Positions 46,322-58,571 of a stretch of DNA of 64,000 nucleotides are shown piece after piece (within the stretch, counting starts at the first letter, position 1; every line of letters begins with the position of its first letter). The translations under genes were made by a program, and so were the position numbers. The notes under the pieces are model-generated. The model did no database searches. It saw only the letters and a program-made list of their open reading frames with translations, and was not told the DNA's origin. This DNA comes from Amaurobius ferox (taxonomy: Eukaryota > Arthropoda > Arachnida > Araneae > Amaurobiidae), in the NCBI GenBank assembly GCA_951213105.1, contig OX578142.1:116320565-116384564 (forward strand). The letters are read 5' to 3'.

Positions 46322-46685
46322 TTGTTGTTGAGACTAGACGATCCAACCTACCAGAAAGGTGTTGAAGACCCAGACCGTCTGACTCGTCCAGAGGACTAAG
46401 AGCAACTATTTGGACGGCCGGGAAGTACCAGAAAGGTGTAAGGTAACTGCTTAGATGGCTGAGAAATGCCATCCAATTTAGACCGGAACCCAGTGGGGGA
46501 GGCATCCACAGGGACCGTAACCTCTTTTCCCTACCGCCAACCTCTCGGAAGGACTTACGGACTCACATGTTTAATGTGATCATACTCCACATGAACCTGA
46601 TGGCAGTTTTGGCAGTGGCGGGAATCGAACCCTGGCCTACCGAGTGCAATTCCCGCGTGCTAACCACTAGGCTACCACGCTCTAT
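46322..46685 (-). mobile_element. tRNA-derived SINE with a second SINE tail nested in its tail
   Basis: A full SINE on the minus strand (head at 46685: GCGTGGTAGCCTAGTGGTTA; B box GGTTCGATTCC) is bracketed by an exact 15-bp duplication (TGGAATGTGCAGTAG at 46307-46321 and 46686-46700). The paralogous piggyBac MITE (about 56065) shows the site empty. Its own tail is split by the 64-bp insertion at 46362-46425. Confidence 0.93.
46362..46425 (-). mobile_element. 64-bp SINE tail-only insertion
   Basis: The insertion is flanked by TACCAGAAAGGTG (46349-46361 and 46426-46438). On the minus strand it reads CTTCCCGGCCGTCCAAATAG, then TTGCTCTTAGTCCTCTGGAC and GAGTCAGACGGTCTGGGTCT. Stems pair GGCCGTC with GACGGTC and GTCC with GGAC. 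Confidence 0.85.
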
Positions 46686-46774
46686 TGGAATGTGCAGTAG
46701 TGAATTTATTAAGTTATTTCAGATAAAAGAATGGCTATGTCAAAACGTTTTTACATACAGAAGAATATACTAGC

Positions 46775-46930
46775 ATGGTAATCGAACAGGGTAGTTATGA
46801 AAGTAATGCAGATAGTGAAGATTCATGGATATTTGGTATTTCTGATGAGTGCATGGACAGTTTTTATGAATGCAAAGATTGCAATGTTTGTCTGTGCATG
46901 AATCCATGTTTTGAAATACATTATACGTAA
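46775..46930 (+). CDS. 51-residue piggyBac N/C fusion frame
   Basis: A short intact frame starts MVIEQGSYESNADSEDSWIF, an acidic piggyBac-like N-terminus, and ends CKDCNVCLCMNPCFEIHYT and a stop. The cysteine pattern C-x2-C-x2-C-x-C-x3-C with a final histidine resembles the C-terminal zinc-binding domain of piggyBac transposases. The whole DDE domain has been deleted. Whether it is translated is unknown; a DNA-binding miniprotein that competes with full transposase is conceivable but only inferred. Confidence 0.6.
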   Translation: MVIEQGSYESNADSEDSWIFGISDECMDSFYECKDCNVCLCMNPCFEIHYT

Positions 46931-47746
46931 AAGGCGTATTAATTAGTAACAAAGCTATTTTCTTCTTAGACATTGTATATAATCTCTATTAACTGTATAA
47001 AGTATTGAGTACAATCATTTGGATATTTTTCCTGTATAACAAATAATAATTAAGTTAATTAATTATTTTTAATCATTTAAAATTTTAATATTTCAATAAA
47101 AGATAATTTGCATGTAACATATACATCTAATAGAAAATAAGTATTTTCTTTATTCCTGAAAATGTAGAATGCTGGGTTAAATGGATGATTTTTAGTGAAT
47201 TTTTTTTCTGGAGTTAGGCTTAGTGCAAAAAATGTGCCATCCTTTGGGAGCAGTTCAGAAGCAAAATGCTCTGTCTATTTGGTCACAGCAGTTCCGGAAA
47301 GCCGCCATCCATAAAGGGTTAATATCATTAACTCAGTGTATCAACTACCACTCAATATCTCCAAGAAAATATTCCCAATTATGGCGGCTACTAATTTAAA
47401 TATAAAAACAAAATAAAACACTAATTATTATTAATTATGTTATTATATAAAAATGGAAAATAATAGAATAACAATAAAAAGTGAGAAATAGAAAATACAG
47501 TTCATAAATATTTAATATTTTTTTAAATTATTTTTGCTAAAAATATATAACTTTGCAATAAAAAATAATAATTCCACAAAAAGTACAAAAAATAATATAA
47601 AAAAATCTTATTTATAAAACCAATAATCAGAACTGTGTCCTTGTAGTGTATTTCTGACAGTAACCTAACATATATTTAAAGCAGTAATTCATAATTTTTT
47701 TTTTAATCTTGTTTAAAATAATGCATTCAAATAGTTTATTACTTAC

Positions 47747-47821
47747 CTGGTTATTCAAATTATATAAATAATTTGCAACAAAGACATGTATGTTTCTCAT
47801 AATTTCTAAAACATCCAATCC
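47747..47821 (-). CDS. WASHC4: WASHC4 exon 5 of window
   Basis: The exon has 75 nt (25 codons) and is phase 0 at both ends. It reads [15 protein letters not shown] and then YLYNLNNQ, nearly identical to the vertebrate protein. The acceptor follows a T-rich tract and the donor is GTAAGT. Confidence 0.96.
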
Positions 47822-49957
47822 CTGAAAAAAAAGTTAAAATTTTACATACAAATATTCAGATTTGCTTTTAAAAATACGAATAAAAAACAGTGGATTTTGT
47901 AAAGTAACAAGAAATATGTGGATAACATGAAATATATGGGGATAGTGACATATCTAGGAAAAAAATTTAAAGGAAAAAAATTTAAAAATTTAAACTAAAT
48001 AATTTGTGCTTTCACATGCCTTGAATGTCATTTCCCCAGACACCAGTTTCTGATAATATTTTTTCCCTTCAAATTTCTAAAGAGTAAAATTTTAATTTTT
48101 AAAATTCTAATCTTCATTTTATTTTATTTTAAAATGCTTAAACCTTTACAAAAACAATTTTTAGTTCATAATTAAAAATGCTGGTGATAGTAGACATTCT
48201 AAAGCTTAAAAGCATACTTCCACAGTAGCAACTAGCATCAATAGACTGGTATCCCTCTTGTTAGGGCTCATCAGAACCCAATGGCTTTTAATTACATTGG
48301 TAACAAGAAAGCTTGCATATGGTTGCGGTTTTACAAATCTTAATGGTGACCAACAAATTATGTCATCTTCAGCTGTTTCACCTTTTTTAATTTGTTATAG
48401 AGTTGATCAATTTATGTATATGACTAAAACTGTCTGGATATTGAGTTTTAATAGATTATGCATACTTTATTAAAAATGTAGGAAATTTTTTGCTTAGACA
48501 AGACATGAAATATATAGCTCCATGATCAGGAAACTTATAAAGTTTACGACCAATTTACCAACTAAGATGACCATGAATTCTTAAAAGAAAAGTACACATT
48601 CTACTCTTCCTAATTCAAAGAATAAGCTTATATTGGACCTTCAAGAAATAGACCATTAACTTTCAAATCCTTACAGCACATATTTTCTTCCATCATTACA
48701 CACTAAGCTTGAGGCAATCAACAAGGTTCAGAACCTAATAAAAATTTGTGAAAAACTCTGCAATTACTAATTATTAATTGATTAGTATTTATTACTCACT
48801 TTATTTGTTAAAACAATTACTTTTTCAATATTTATTATTTCAATAAGACTTACTAACCAGATTTTTAATTTAACTTAGATTCATTATGCAATGACAGCTT
48901 ATAGATATTATCAGTACTATTGTTTATTTTTGCATTTTTGCTGCAGCATGTGTGGCATTTCTTATCATGTTTTTATTTTTTAGGTGAATTACTATCCCAA
49001 CAAGACATAAAAATTCAAGCAGTTTTTTTAGAAGAAATTACAGTACTAACAAAAGTTTTAATTTCACAAAGAATTTTTTAAAATTATCATTTCAAATCCC
49101 TGCAAAGAACTGCCAGATGTTTATAGGAATTTTCTAAATATGCACAGAACAGTTTGGATCACAAAACTACAGACCATGCTCATGCCTCACAGGTGACTAC
49201 CAAATAGTGACCTTATACATTATGCAATGTATAATAATTAATATACCTAAAAAAAACTTTTCAATAAAAAAGGTATGTGCAAAATACAGGTAACTATAAT
49301 TTTTAACATTTTATACATGTTCAAAATTTACATTCTACAAAAAAAAAAATACTTCTATGGTATTACTGCAGTATTCCACACTACATATAAAAGGATTCAA
49401 CTTTTAATAGATATCAAAATAAGATAGAAAGCAATCCTGAAATTATGATTTATAAAGATATCTTTATATGCAATCATTACATTTTTACTTTATTAAAAAT
49501 ATGATAAGAATTAAGTAAAGGAAAGAAACAATAAGATATTTTAATTATGTATATAATGCAAAAAATTTCATCTTATGTTATTGACATACAATTTTTGTTA
49601 ATTTCAAAATACTATACATATTTCAAGAGGTAGTGTTATAAATGTAACAAAAAAGCACAAAAGAAAATGTTTCAAAATCATTTTATAATCATTATAAATG
49701 CTTTCTTTTTAATTGAGAACCAATATGAAAATAAACTAACAAACTTAATGACATTCCTCTATTTTCCATATCTCATATATTTATAATCTAGATATTTAAC
49801 AAAATTGATGCAATATTAATCACAATAATAGAAATAATGAAAAATCTTCATTTCGTAAAATAGTTAGCAACGAATTATAGATAACAAATTAATAAATAAC
49901 AATTTGAAAATATAGAATTTATATTCAATGAAATCTTAAATGAAAATACTTAAGAAC
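47822..49957. other. WASHC4 intron, nothing recognised
   Basis: AT-rich sequence with short open frames and no known motif. Confidence 0.5.
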
Positions 49958-50112
49958 CTGTTCAAGTGTTTGGCTTGGCAAATGAGCTTCAACTGTAACA
50001 AGCCCATACTTATGTTTGGCCAAATTTCTCATTTCTCCATAAGTTTTCCAATCATGCAAAGCCACAGTAGTCAAATTATAAAATATTTTCTCCAGATAAT
50101 GTTCAACATATG
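49958..50112 (-). CDS. WASHC4: WASHC4 exon 4 of window
   Basis: The exon has 155 nt. Two bases complete a serine codon split with exon 3, then 51 codons follow. It contains [15 protein letters not shown] and [11 protein letters not shown], both nearly identical to vertebrate WASHC4. The acceptor is TTTTTCAG and the donor GTTCTT. Confidence 0.96.
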
Positions 50113-51780
50113 CTGAAAAACAAATGTGATTAAAAAAACAAAGACCATAAAAGTATATAGTAAGTTCTTATTTGCATATATAAATATATGCTATTTGTTA
50201 AAGATGATAGATATAACCATAATACTTCCTATTAGAACTCAGCAATATATCTATAAATATCTATAATAATAAAAGAAGATGTTTGTGCATATGTGTGTGT
50301 GTATGTGCATGTTTGTCTGTGCCACTTATGGCAGAAAATTCAAGGTATGGACAGCTACAAATTTCGGTACATATCTACCTTAGGTTCTGTAACTATATAC
50401 CTTAGTGAGATATTTTTAAAATTCCAATTAGCTTAATAGTTATAAATGTTAAAAGCAGAAATTTGGCTTATATTTTGCAATTTTCAAATTCATTTATTCC
50501 AGCAGACAATTCTGTCAAGAATTGGAAAAAGTTGTTAAACGATCAGTGCAACAGTAAGAGATGATTTTTATCAGACTACTAAGATTTAAAATACAAAATT
50601 TTAATTTCCTAAATTTTAGAGATATCATTTTTATTTTTTAATTATATTGCAGATCTCTTCAATCACACAAAATTCTTTGAAGATAGCCTTTAATTATTAA
50701 ATTTTACTTCACTTCTTAAAAGATTTTTTTCTTGTGATTACAAGTATTTTCATTTATTATTTAGAACATAGAGTTGATTTTAGACAAGTTTTGCATCCTC
50801 CTTTGCATGTACCCTGCATGCTTATTTAGTGTGCATTACACCAATGCAGCAGACAAAAGGTGCTTTTTTAGGGTGTACTACACCACTGCAAAAGACAAAT
50901 GACACTTATTTAGACTATATTATCTTAATTTGTGCTGCATTTTACATTGTAAACCAGCTCATTATATTATACCCACACAGAAGGCTAAAAGCATCTGCAC
51001 CTGCTTTTGTGTATTGGACTTTGTGTATTGGTCAATATACCTGTGCCTGCACACCAAGCCAAAGGCATATTACATGCTCACAAAGCGAAGATGGTGCAGC
51101 CACATGTGTGTGGCTGGTGAAGGCATGCTTATGTTCTTCAGGGTATAATATGACTGCATAGCATTTGAATTTATATCAATATCTCACATCAAATATTGTC
51201 ATTTACTGATACCTAATATATCCATAACCATGGTTCAAAAATCATGATCACCAACACGTAGATAAAGACAATTTCCACCAACTAGAAAATTTTTGCACAA
51301 CAATATATTAAAATTTTTATTTTAAATCCCTTAATTTCTTTATATCCAGTATTTCACACAATCTTTAAAAATGTTGAATCTAGTTAGTCAGGTACAACTG
51401 GGTTCAACTAGACTGGATCAATCAATATTTTATTGTTCTAATCTTATATAAATTTGAAGAATTTTACGTCAGTTCATGCCAGATTAAGTTGGTTAGACTA
51501 CAATTTGGAGCTGGCTGTCCAAATTCAGAACAAGCAATTCAGAAACACAATTGCAGACCATGTAATATTTTATCATAATTATAATTTAAATCATGCTTCA
51601 ACTATCCTTTTTAATACTACCTTAAGCATTGTTTTAATATATGGTACATTGAGAAATATTCCAAGAATAAGATTTAGTCAGACTAGGTCAGGTATTTTAG
51701 TAAAATAGTGTTAATAGAAATGTTTTCCTTATTTTATTGAATCTCTGTATTTGTAAGTAATTCAATTATTTAATACTTAC
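50113..51780. other. WASHC4 intron, possible Helitron-like start at 50262
   Basis: TCTATAATAATAAAAGAAGA followed by TGTTTGTGCATATGTGTG resembles the 5' starts of some Helitron-like elements, but no 3' hairpin end was found. A direct similarity between GCATTACACCAATGCAGCAG and TACTACACCACTGCAAAAGA at 50832-50895 suggests a small old tandem. The 110-residue frame at 50829-51161 is unrecognised. Confidence 0.35.
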
Positions 51781-51949
51781 ATTTTATGCTAATGAAACGA
51801 TCAAACAGCCTGATGGGTGATATACATAAAAAATGAGCAAAATCTTTAAGTCCAACCTTAAAAGGATTTCTGTCATCCAACTGCAGATGATAATGACAGT
51901 GAAGACGAAGTTCTGTTTCAATACCACTGCATAGAGGATCAAGCAAGTT
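51781..51949 (-). CDS. WASHC4: WASHC4 exon 3 of window
   Basis: The exon has 169 nt: 56 codons plus one base shared with the next exon. It contains [15 protein letters not shown], one of the best conserved stretches of WASHC4, followed by [13 protein letters not shown]. The donor is GTAAGT and the acceptor is TTTCATAG. Confidence 0.95.
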
Positions 51950-52632
51950 CTATGAAAAATGTGTCAAAAATACTTGTATGAAAAGAATGCAGTTGGTAAA
52001 TTACACTTAAAACAACCAAAGAAATTTAAGGAGTAAAAGTTTCAAATGACAATTAAAAACATGATATAATTGCTTTTAGTATTAAGTGTCAAATAAAAGT
52101 AGTGATTAAATAAAACATTGAAGAATAATGTTTAATGAAAAACTGAACTTGCGACTATGACTAAGTATGGGGAATTTTAACCTTAAGAAGAAATGCTAAA
52201 TTTACAAGTACCTATAATGGATACATTTAAGAGAATATATATATGGCATGAAAATTAAAATTAGCAATAATTCAGTTACATCTACAAAAATTCATAGCAC
52301 ACCCAAAGCGAAAAAAAAAAACACTTTTAGCACTGATTGAGTGGTAAATTTAATACCAAATTCTGAATCAAATTGTAATAAACTGTTGATATATGTGTCA
52401 GAATCATTGTTTGTGACAGCTCCGAATAGTTGTTTGGATGTCCTGAAGTCATGGGAGTCATCTGTGAATAAGAGCCCTTTGGCTCTTGATAACATTCATC
52501 TCATCTTCGGAAATGCATGTTTGTTGAATCAGCGAGTACGTTAAAAGAAATGAAGCCGTATTTTCAACAAAATCAGTCTTTATTCTTCACAAAACTCAAC
52601 ATATGAATATGTACAACAACATTTCTGAACTG

Positions 52633-52904
52633 GGTGCGGAAGTCCAATGGTTAGTGCACTGGAGTTGCACTCAGTAGACCCGGGTTCGATTCCTTCCACT
52701 GCCAAAAGTGTTCATGAGGAGTATGATCACGTTAAACATGTGGGTTCGTAAGTCCTTCCGAGAGGTTGGTAGTAGGGGAAGGAGAGTACAGTCCCTGTGG
52801 ATGTCTCCCCAACTGGATTCCGGTCTAAATTGGGTGATTCTTCCCAGCCATTTAAACAGTTACCTTACACCTTTCTGGTAGGTCAGACAGTCTTGGTCTC
52901 AACA
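52633..52904 (+). mobile_element. tRNA-derived SINE
   Basis: Same family as 17307-17592: head GGTGCGGAAGTCCAATGGTT, B box GGTTCGATTCC, body and tail ending CAACA. The target duplication ACATTTCTGAACTG (52619-52632) / ACATCTCTGAACTG (52905-52918) differs at one base. Confidence 0.93.
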
Positions 52905-52918
52905 ACATCTCTGAACTG

Positions 52919-53825
52919 CTGAGAGGCATGTCAGTTTTCCTACTTTCCATATCATCTCCTGTCTATCTCGAGAGCTCCTATCAATATGATTTCTCTGATG
53001 GGTGTCTCGTGTGGAATATCTCCCTCATCTTGTATTTTCATATATATCTTTCTATAGACCAACTTGATAATCAGACCACCATAGCATATTTCTTCAAATT
53101 TTATCTGAAAATTCAATGACACATAGACCTCCACACAAACTCAATTCTTGGAATCTTAGTTTCCATCATAGTTGATGACAAGTTTAATGCCTTTATTCTG
53201 CCTCCCAGGGCAGATTCTGGTGGTGGTGAAAATCTTAATAGCTTTATTTCCGAATTTGCAGCTGGGTTGCATCTACTCGGAGGTCTATGACTGTACAAGA
53301 GCCAAAACATATCTAAAACAATTTTCTGAGATCCTTTTTTGGATTTCTCACACAAATCTATCACTTAATCATGAAAAGTAAATGCAAAGGGAATTTTTCA
53401 AATAACTTAATTCATTATAAAAGTTGTGATTTAAGATTAAATGTTAATTTGTTAGCAAATTTTAGATGCTACTCAATTTGATGGCAAAAACTAAAGTTGG
53501 CTATATTCATTTCAGATTTTTATTGTTCATACTTATATAAAATATATTGATTAAGTCTTTGCATGAAAGTAAATTACCTATCCTTTTACCTGGGGTTAAG
53601 GAAAAGTTTTAAGCAATTAATGATTAGTTAATTATAACTGTACATCTTTGAGGTTTATATTAAATATTTAATGATTTTTTTAATTAATATATACATATAT
53701 ATGTGTTTGTGTGTGTGTGTGTGTGTATTCAAATTATATCCAAAATGCTGTTAACAAATAATTAAACATGCATATTGATACACATTAAGTGATGGACTTC
53801 ATTAAAAACTCCAAAAACCACTAAC
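52919..53825. other. WASHC4 intron, unassigned
   Basis: Overlapping open frames on both strands at 52928-53381 (60-83 residues) are slightly GC-richer than the surroundings and may be an old retroelement piece, but I cannot name it. A (TG)n tract lies at 53703-53727. Confidence 0.4.
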
Positions 53826-53942
53826 CTTTTTGAGTATTGAATAAGTTTCCCTCTCAAAAGCCTCTAAAAGGACCTGAGGCGATGATTCATGGCATGTAGC
53901 AAGGATTGGTGCAACACAATCATGTAGGGCAGAAATCATATA
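53826..53942 (-). CDS. WASHC4: WASHC4 exon 2 of window
   Basis: The exon has 117 nt (39 codons) and is in phase 0 at both ends. It starts YMISALHDCVAP, matching the conserved YMFSALRDCVPA of the family, and ends with two lysines before the donor GTTAGT. The middle is less conserved, as expected for the helical region here. Confidence 0.93.
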
Positions 53943-55656
53943 CTAAACATGGGAAAGAGAATATGAATTACCAAAATTATTTACTAAAAAGTAATTAATA
54001 AATATATTGATTGTATTCTATGTATAAGCAAATTAAATATTTTATGAAATGAAATGCTAAGCTCCCCATATTTTAACAAGCACAAACAACTGGTATAGCC
54101 CAAGATATAAGATGCCAAACTCAGATTGAAATTACACCAGAATAAATAGAAAATTCGTGTAAACCAAACAAAGATTTAATTATACAATCACTAAGAAAGA
54201 TAAAAAATAAAAAACTCAATATGTGGGTGCAATACGCCTCTGACTTATGTAAGGTACATCTGTAACTACGCAACTGCTGCATAAGGTATGCGAGGCACAT
54301 GCAATCTGAGTATATGGCCTTCATTAACTTATACTAAGAAGTACAGTCGTTAAAGCTAAGCATTAGGATATCTAGAAGCTGTGATATGATCAAATTAGTG
54401 AAATGCCTAAAATTGGAGAGGAAGGGGGGAAATTTATCAATAAAATACAGGCCCAGAGTGTCTGTAACCTATTTGAGTTTATTAATTGAGGGAATGCCAG
54501 ATGCTAAACTTGCTTAAAATCAACAATACATTCTCATTAATTAACAAAAATAATTGCAATCACAAAAATAAAAAGAGTAGCATAGGAAAATAATTAAATT
54601 AAAGCTAAGCTCAAGCATAATTAGCATCTAAACAAGAGAAGTGCATTACAAAATAAAACAAAAATGTCTGGTCAAATTTCCCACTCTATTAACATAGCAA
54701 CCACAATGCATGTGCTGCTGTCTTATGAGCAAAAGAAGCATTATTTATGGTCAATATTGTGAAAATCAACTTTTATAGACATACTGAAAAATTCATAAAA
54801 AAATTATTCAGAAATAGAGTAATTAAAATTTTATTAGAATGTGGAGATATCACTCCATATTCATGCAAAACATTAGAATCATATGAATCTTCCATTTGTG
54901 AATAAAGGAATTAAAAAATAAAGATTTTGTTAAATTGTGCTTTGTGAGGTATTTTCAAAATGAATTTAAAAATAAGCTTATTATCTTACAGATTCCATTT
55001 AAAGTTCATTGGAAAGAGCATTAGATCTTTCTAATAGCGTTAAGATGAAAACTCTGTATTAATACGCTTGATCGCTAAGGAACTGCTTTGTGTGAAAATT
55101 ACTCAAAATTGCACTTCAACATAAAATAATGAAAAATGAAACTTTTAAAAAACTGCCCTGAGTTATTTTGAAACCTGACCTGAACTATCATTGTACTAAA
55201 TTTCATGGCTGTAAGCTATTCAGATTTTTCACTTGTCACAGACAAACAAATGAATACTTTTATCATTATAAATAACACATATCAAGCTTTTGCGTAGTTT
55301 GAGATAAATAAAGATATGAAATTGACAAAAAATTTCAAGAGCATTAAAATATAACATATACTAACTTAAAATTGTCTACAAATTACTTTTTGATATTACA
55401 AGAATCATAAAAAAGAGTACATAAAAGTGTAAGAAATTGTTGTCTATCTTTTAGGCAAAATCAATAAAACTACAAAGAGTAATAAAAATCAGACAAAAAA
55501 AAGGAGAAATAAAAAGTATAATTCTTAATACAAATATTAGATATAAGTTAATTTTATAAACATGTTTCATTTTATAAACTATTTTGTTTAGCAAATAAAT
55601 TAAACAGTATTATTTCAATTATTAATATAACTGGAGATATGCTTATGGAATCTTCA
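53943..55656. other. WASHC4 intron, nothing recognised
   Basis: AT-rich sequence with no coding or repeat match. Confidence 0.5.
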
Positions 55657-55660
55657 TTAA

Positions 55661-56355
55661 CCATTTTGCGACAGTTGCCACGCCCGCGAGTCATCTGCAA
55701 ACTTGCATTCAAGGACGGCCGCCACACATTCATGGCGAAGAAAACTGTACCCTAAAAGACGGGTGCCACGTACGCATGTTTTTATGTCGAACAATTTTAT
55801 TTGTCTACTAGATAGCGTTAAATGTCCGTGCAAACAACTCCAATGTATTTTGCAGATACTTGACCTTGGCATAGGAAGGATCCAATTAATCATTTCTCCA
55901 TTTGGAGTGGTGAAACATGGTTTTGTAATATAAACAAATAGCACACTTTTCGTAGCATCAGCTATTTTATAATTGAGTTCCGGTTCTCGTTTTGATTTCA
56001 GCTTAATGATTTCGTTGGTGAATCATAGGAATATAAGAGAGTATTTTTTTTTTGTCTGGGTTTTAGAGGAATGTGTGGCAGTGAAATTATTCATTTATTT
56101 TGGATAAAAGAATGGGAGCAACTAACGAGTATTTTATATTCAGATTTGTGTGCAAAATATACATCAAATAGAAAATAAATATTTCTTTTATTCCTGAAAA
56201 AAGTAAATTTCTATGTTGAATAGGTGATTTTTAGTGAATTTTTTTTAGAGTTAGGCTTAGCGCAAAAAATTTGCCGTCCTTTGAGAACAGTTCAGAAGCG
56301 AAGCACTCCGTCCTTTGGGCCGTGGCAGTTCCGGAATGTCGCCATTGTGAAAGGG
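55661..56355 (+). mobile_element. piggyBac MITE
   Basis: The element is 695 bp, flanked by TTAA (55657-55660 and 56356-56359), and ends CCATTTTGCGACAG and TGTGAAAGGG. It is homologous to both ends of the element at 45892-47318 (for example ACTTGACCTTGG, TTTTGTAATATAAACAAA and AGTTAGGCTTAGCGCAAAAA). It lacks the short zinc-finger frame and shows the empty site of the SINE insertion. Confidence 0.9.
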
Positions 56356-57074
56356 TTAAAGAATAAATACAAGAAAAATGTGTAATATTCTGTTATCAGG
56401 TTATAGTTAATAAAATTTGATGACATCTTTTAAAATCTTTTTAAATCTTATCTTTAAAATCTTTTTTTTTTTGCAAGACTTTTAAATTGACTGCATAAAA
56501 ACATATTACAGGAGTACAATTAAATTATGCAGGTAAACTAAAGAATTCTATATGCTTAACATTTCTGCATTACTGGAAACAAATAATAAAATGAACATTT
56601 TTACACTTGCAAAATTCAAATTTTAAAAATAAGTGCACTTTATACCTTTTTATATTAAAACATATTTTTCATTCTAATAAAAACATCATAGTTACATGAA
56701 TAATGTCATGAATAAGACCCATATACTTAAACATTTTTAGCCCACTTATTAAATATATATTTAGCTATTCAGAAACTTTGTATTATATCATAATGTTTAT
56801 TGAATTAATGAATCATAATTACCATATCATTTTAATCTTCACTACATTAACACTTTATTTTCCTTTCTCTAATGTATTATTTTCTTTTTTGTTACATTTA
56901 TCATTAGAAACCTAATTATCATAAAAAGCTTCATTCATCCTAATTTTTTTATACACATATACAGGACTACAGCAAGATCTATACAACTCAAAAGGAATTA
57001 AAAAATAGTTCAGAAAAACTAGACTTCTCTCACTCACAGTTGTGTGAATTTTATGCATTTCCATGAAAAAATAT

Positions 57075-58055
57075 ACAGGGTGTTCCAAAAAGATTGAAAC
57101 ACGCTTTAATTTTTTTCCTGTTGGAGATAAGTGGGCAATGTAAATTGCAAAAACGTTGAAAGTAAGGTAGGAAATAAGACTACATTAATGAAATAGTCCT
57201 CCCATTAATTTTCAAAAAGTTACACTTATTAAATTTTTATATGACCCCTTTAGACAAATTTGGTCAATCAGAAATTTTTTATTTTTAATGCAACAAGATC
57301 ATTAAAAAAAAACCGCTATCTATATCTTTAAAATTGAGCAAATTATATTTAATTGAAAATTGAACATTGTGAATGGGGATAATACATAGACATTTTTGCA
57401 AATTCCGCATAGGCTCACAATGCAATCAGGGATTCTTAAGTACATTTTGAGAATGCTTTGTGAATTGTGTTTTGTGAATTTTATTTCTAGTATTTGTAAC
57501 GAAATTTGTTCCTTTATATCAGTGGTCTTCTATCAATGTATGCATATTTTACTTATGTGCCCCATATATATAGTATAGTGAGTAAGTACCACTGCTTTAT
57601 ATGATATCTGTCTGTGTAATGCTTTATTTAGATGCATTTGTAATAAAAAATTTTGACACATATTAACGTACTTTTGATCTAAACAATTTCCATCATCAAT
57701 TTGTTTATGATCCCTATTTTCACTGATGAAACAGCCTTTCACATGGTAAGGAAAAGTGACATAAGTCACATTTTTTCTTTATCATAGTTCAGTTGATTTT
57801 AAAGATACAGATATGTGGGTTTTTTTAATGATCTTGTTGCATTAAAAATAAAAATTTTCTGATTGACCAAATTTGTCTAAGGGGGTCATATAAAAATTAA
57901 AAATGTGTAACTTTTTGAAAATTAATGGGAGGACTATTTCATTAATGTAATCGTATTTCCTACCTTACTTTCAACAGTTTTGCAATTTACATTGTCCACT
58001 TATCTCTAACAGGTAAAGAATTAAAGCATGTTTCATTCTTTTTGAGACACCTTGT
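57075..58055. mobile_element. Foldback element with ~270-bp arms
   Basis: The ends are ACAGGGTGTTCCAAAAAGAT at 57075 and GAGACACCTTGT ending at 58055. The left arm (57075-57345) and right arm (about 57790-58055) are inverted copies of each other, with shared blocks such as TGGGCAATGTAAATTGCAAA, AATAGTCCTCCCATTAATTT and GACAAATTTGGTCAATCAGA. The unique centre of about 440 bp encodes nothing recognisable. Confidence 0.92.
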
Positions 58056-58571
58056 GTATCAAGAATAATTATGCTACTTTTAGCTTATAACTATATTTTC
58101 TAATTAATCAGATCAGATTCAGTTCCATTTTATTCAGATGATTTTACTAAATCAAAGAATATGATTTCAATCCAGAGATTAGTCTCCCTCAGGTAGGAAC
58201 TAATCCTGTGGATTAATGTCTGATCGCTCCTTCCTGGGAAAAATGAATATTTTCTGAGGTGACTTCAATGGCCCTCACTTTAGTAAATATTCTTTTACCA
58301 CTCCTTGGAATACAACTAACTAGGTTTTATAATATATAAGGAGATATATAATAAGAGCTCCAAGGATGCAACATACATATACCAAGGTTTCCTCTGATTT
58401 TTCAGGGATACCCACTAATTGAAAATTACAATTATCACTTTCATACCCTATAATTGCAAATTGAGATCGATGAACTGTATAGATATAAAAATTTTAACAT
58501 TTCAGAAATCTGGAAATTTTAAGAAATCTGAATTCCAACAATTACAGACAAGTTGCATTACTTCTTTCTCT

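Larger units (their letters stand above)
45892..47318 (+). mobile_element. Internally deleted piggyBac element
   Basis: The ends are CCCTTTGCGGACAG at 45892 and AAAGGG ending at 47318, flanked by TTAA (45888-45891 and 47319-47322), the piggyBac target. The interior keeps a short frame (46775-46930) joining an acidic N-terminus to the C-terminal cysteine-rich zinc-binding region. The catalytic domain is gone. It shares most of its sequence with the MITE at 55661-56355. A SINE (46322-46685) is inserted in it. The Penelope-like sequence appears to resume after 47322. Confidence 0.9.

Noticed and set aside
53113..53364. 83-residue minus-strand frame as a gene
   Set aside because: It overlaps opposite-strand frames of similar length in an intron and shows no recognisable motif or splice context.
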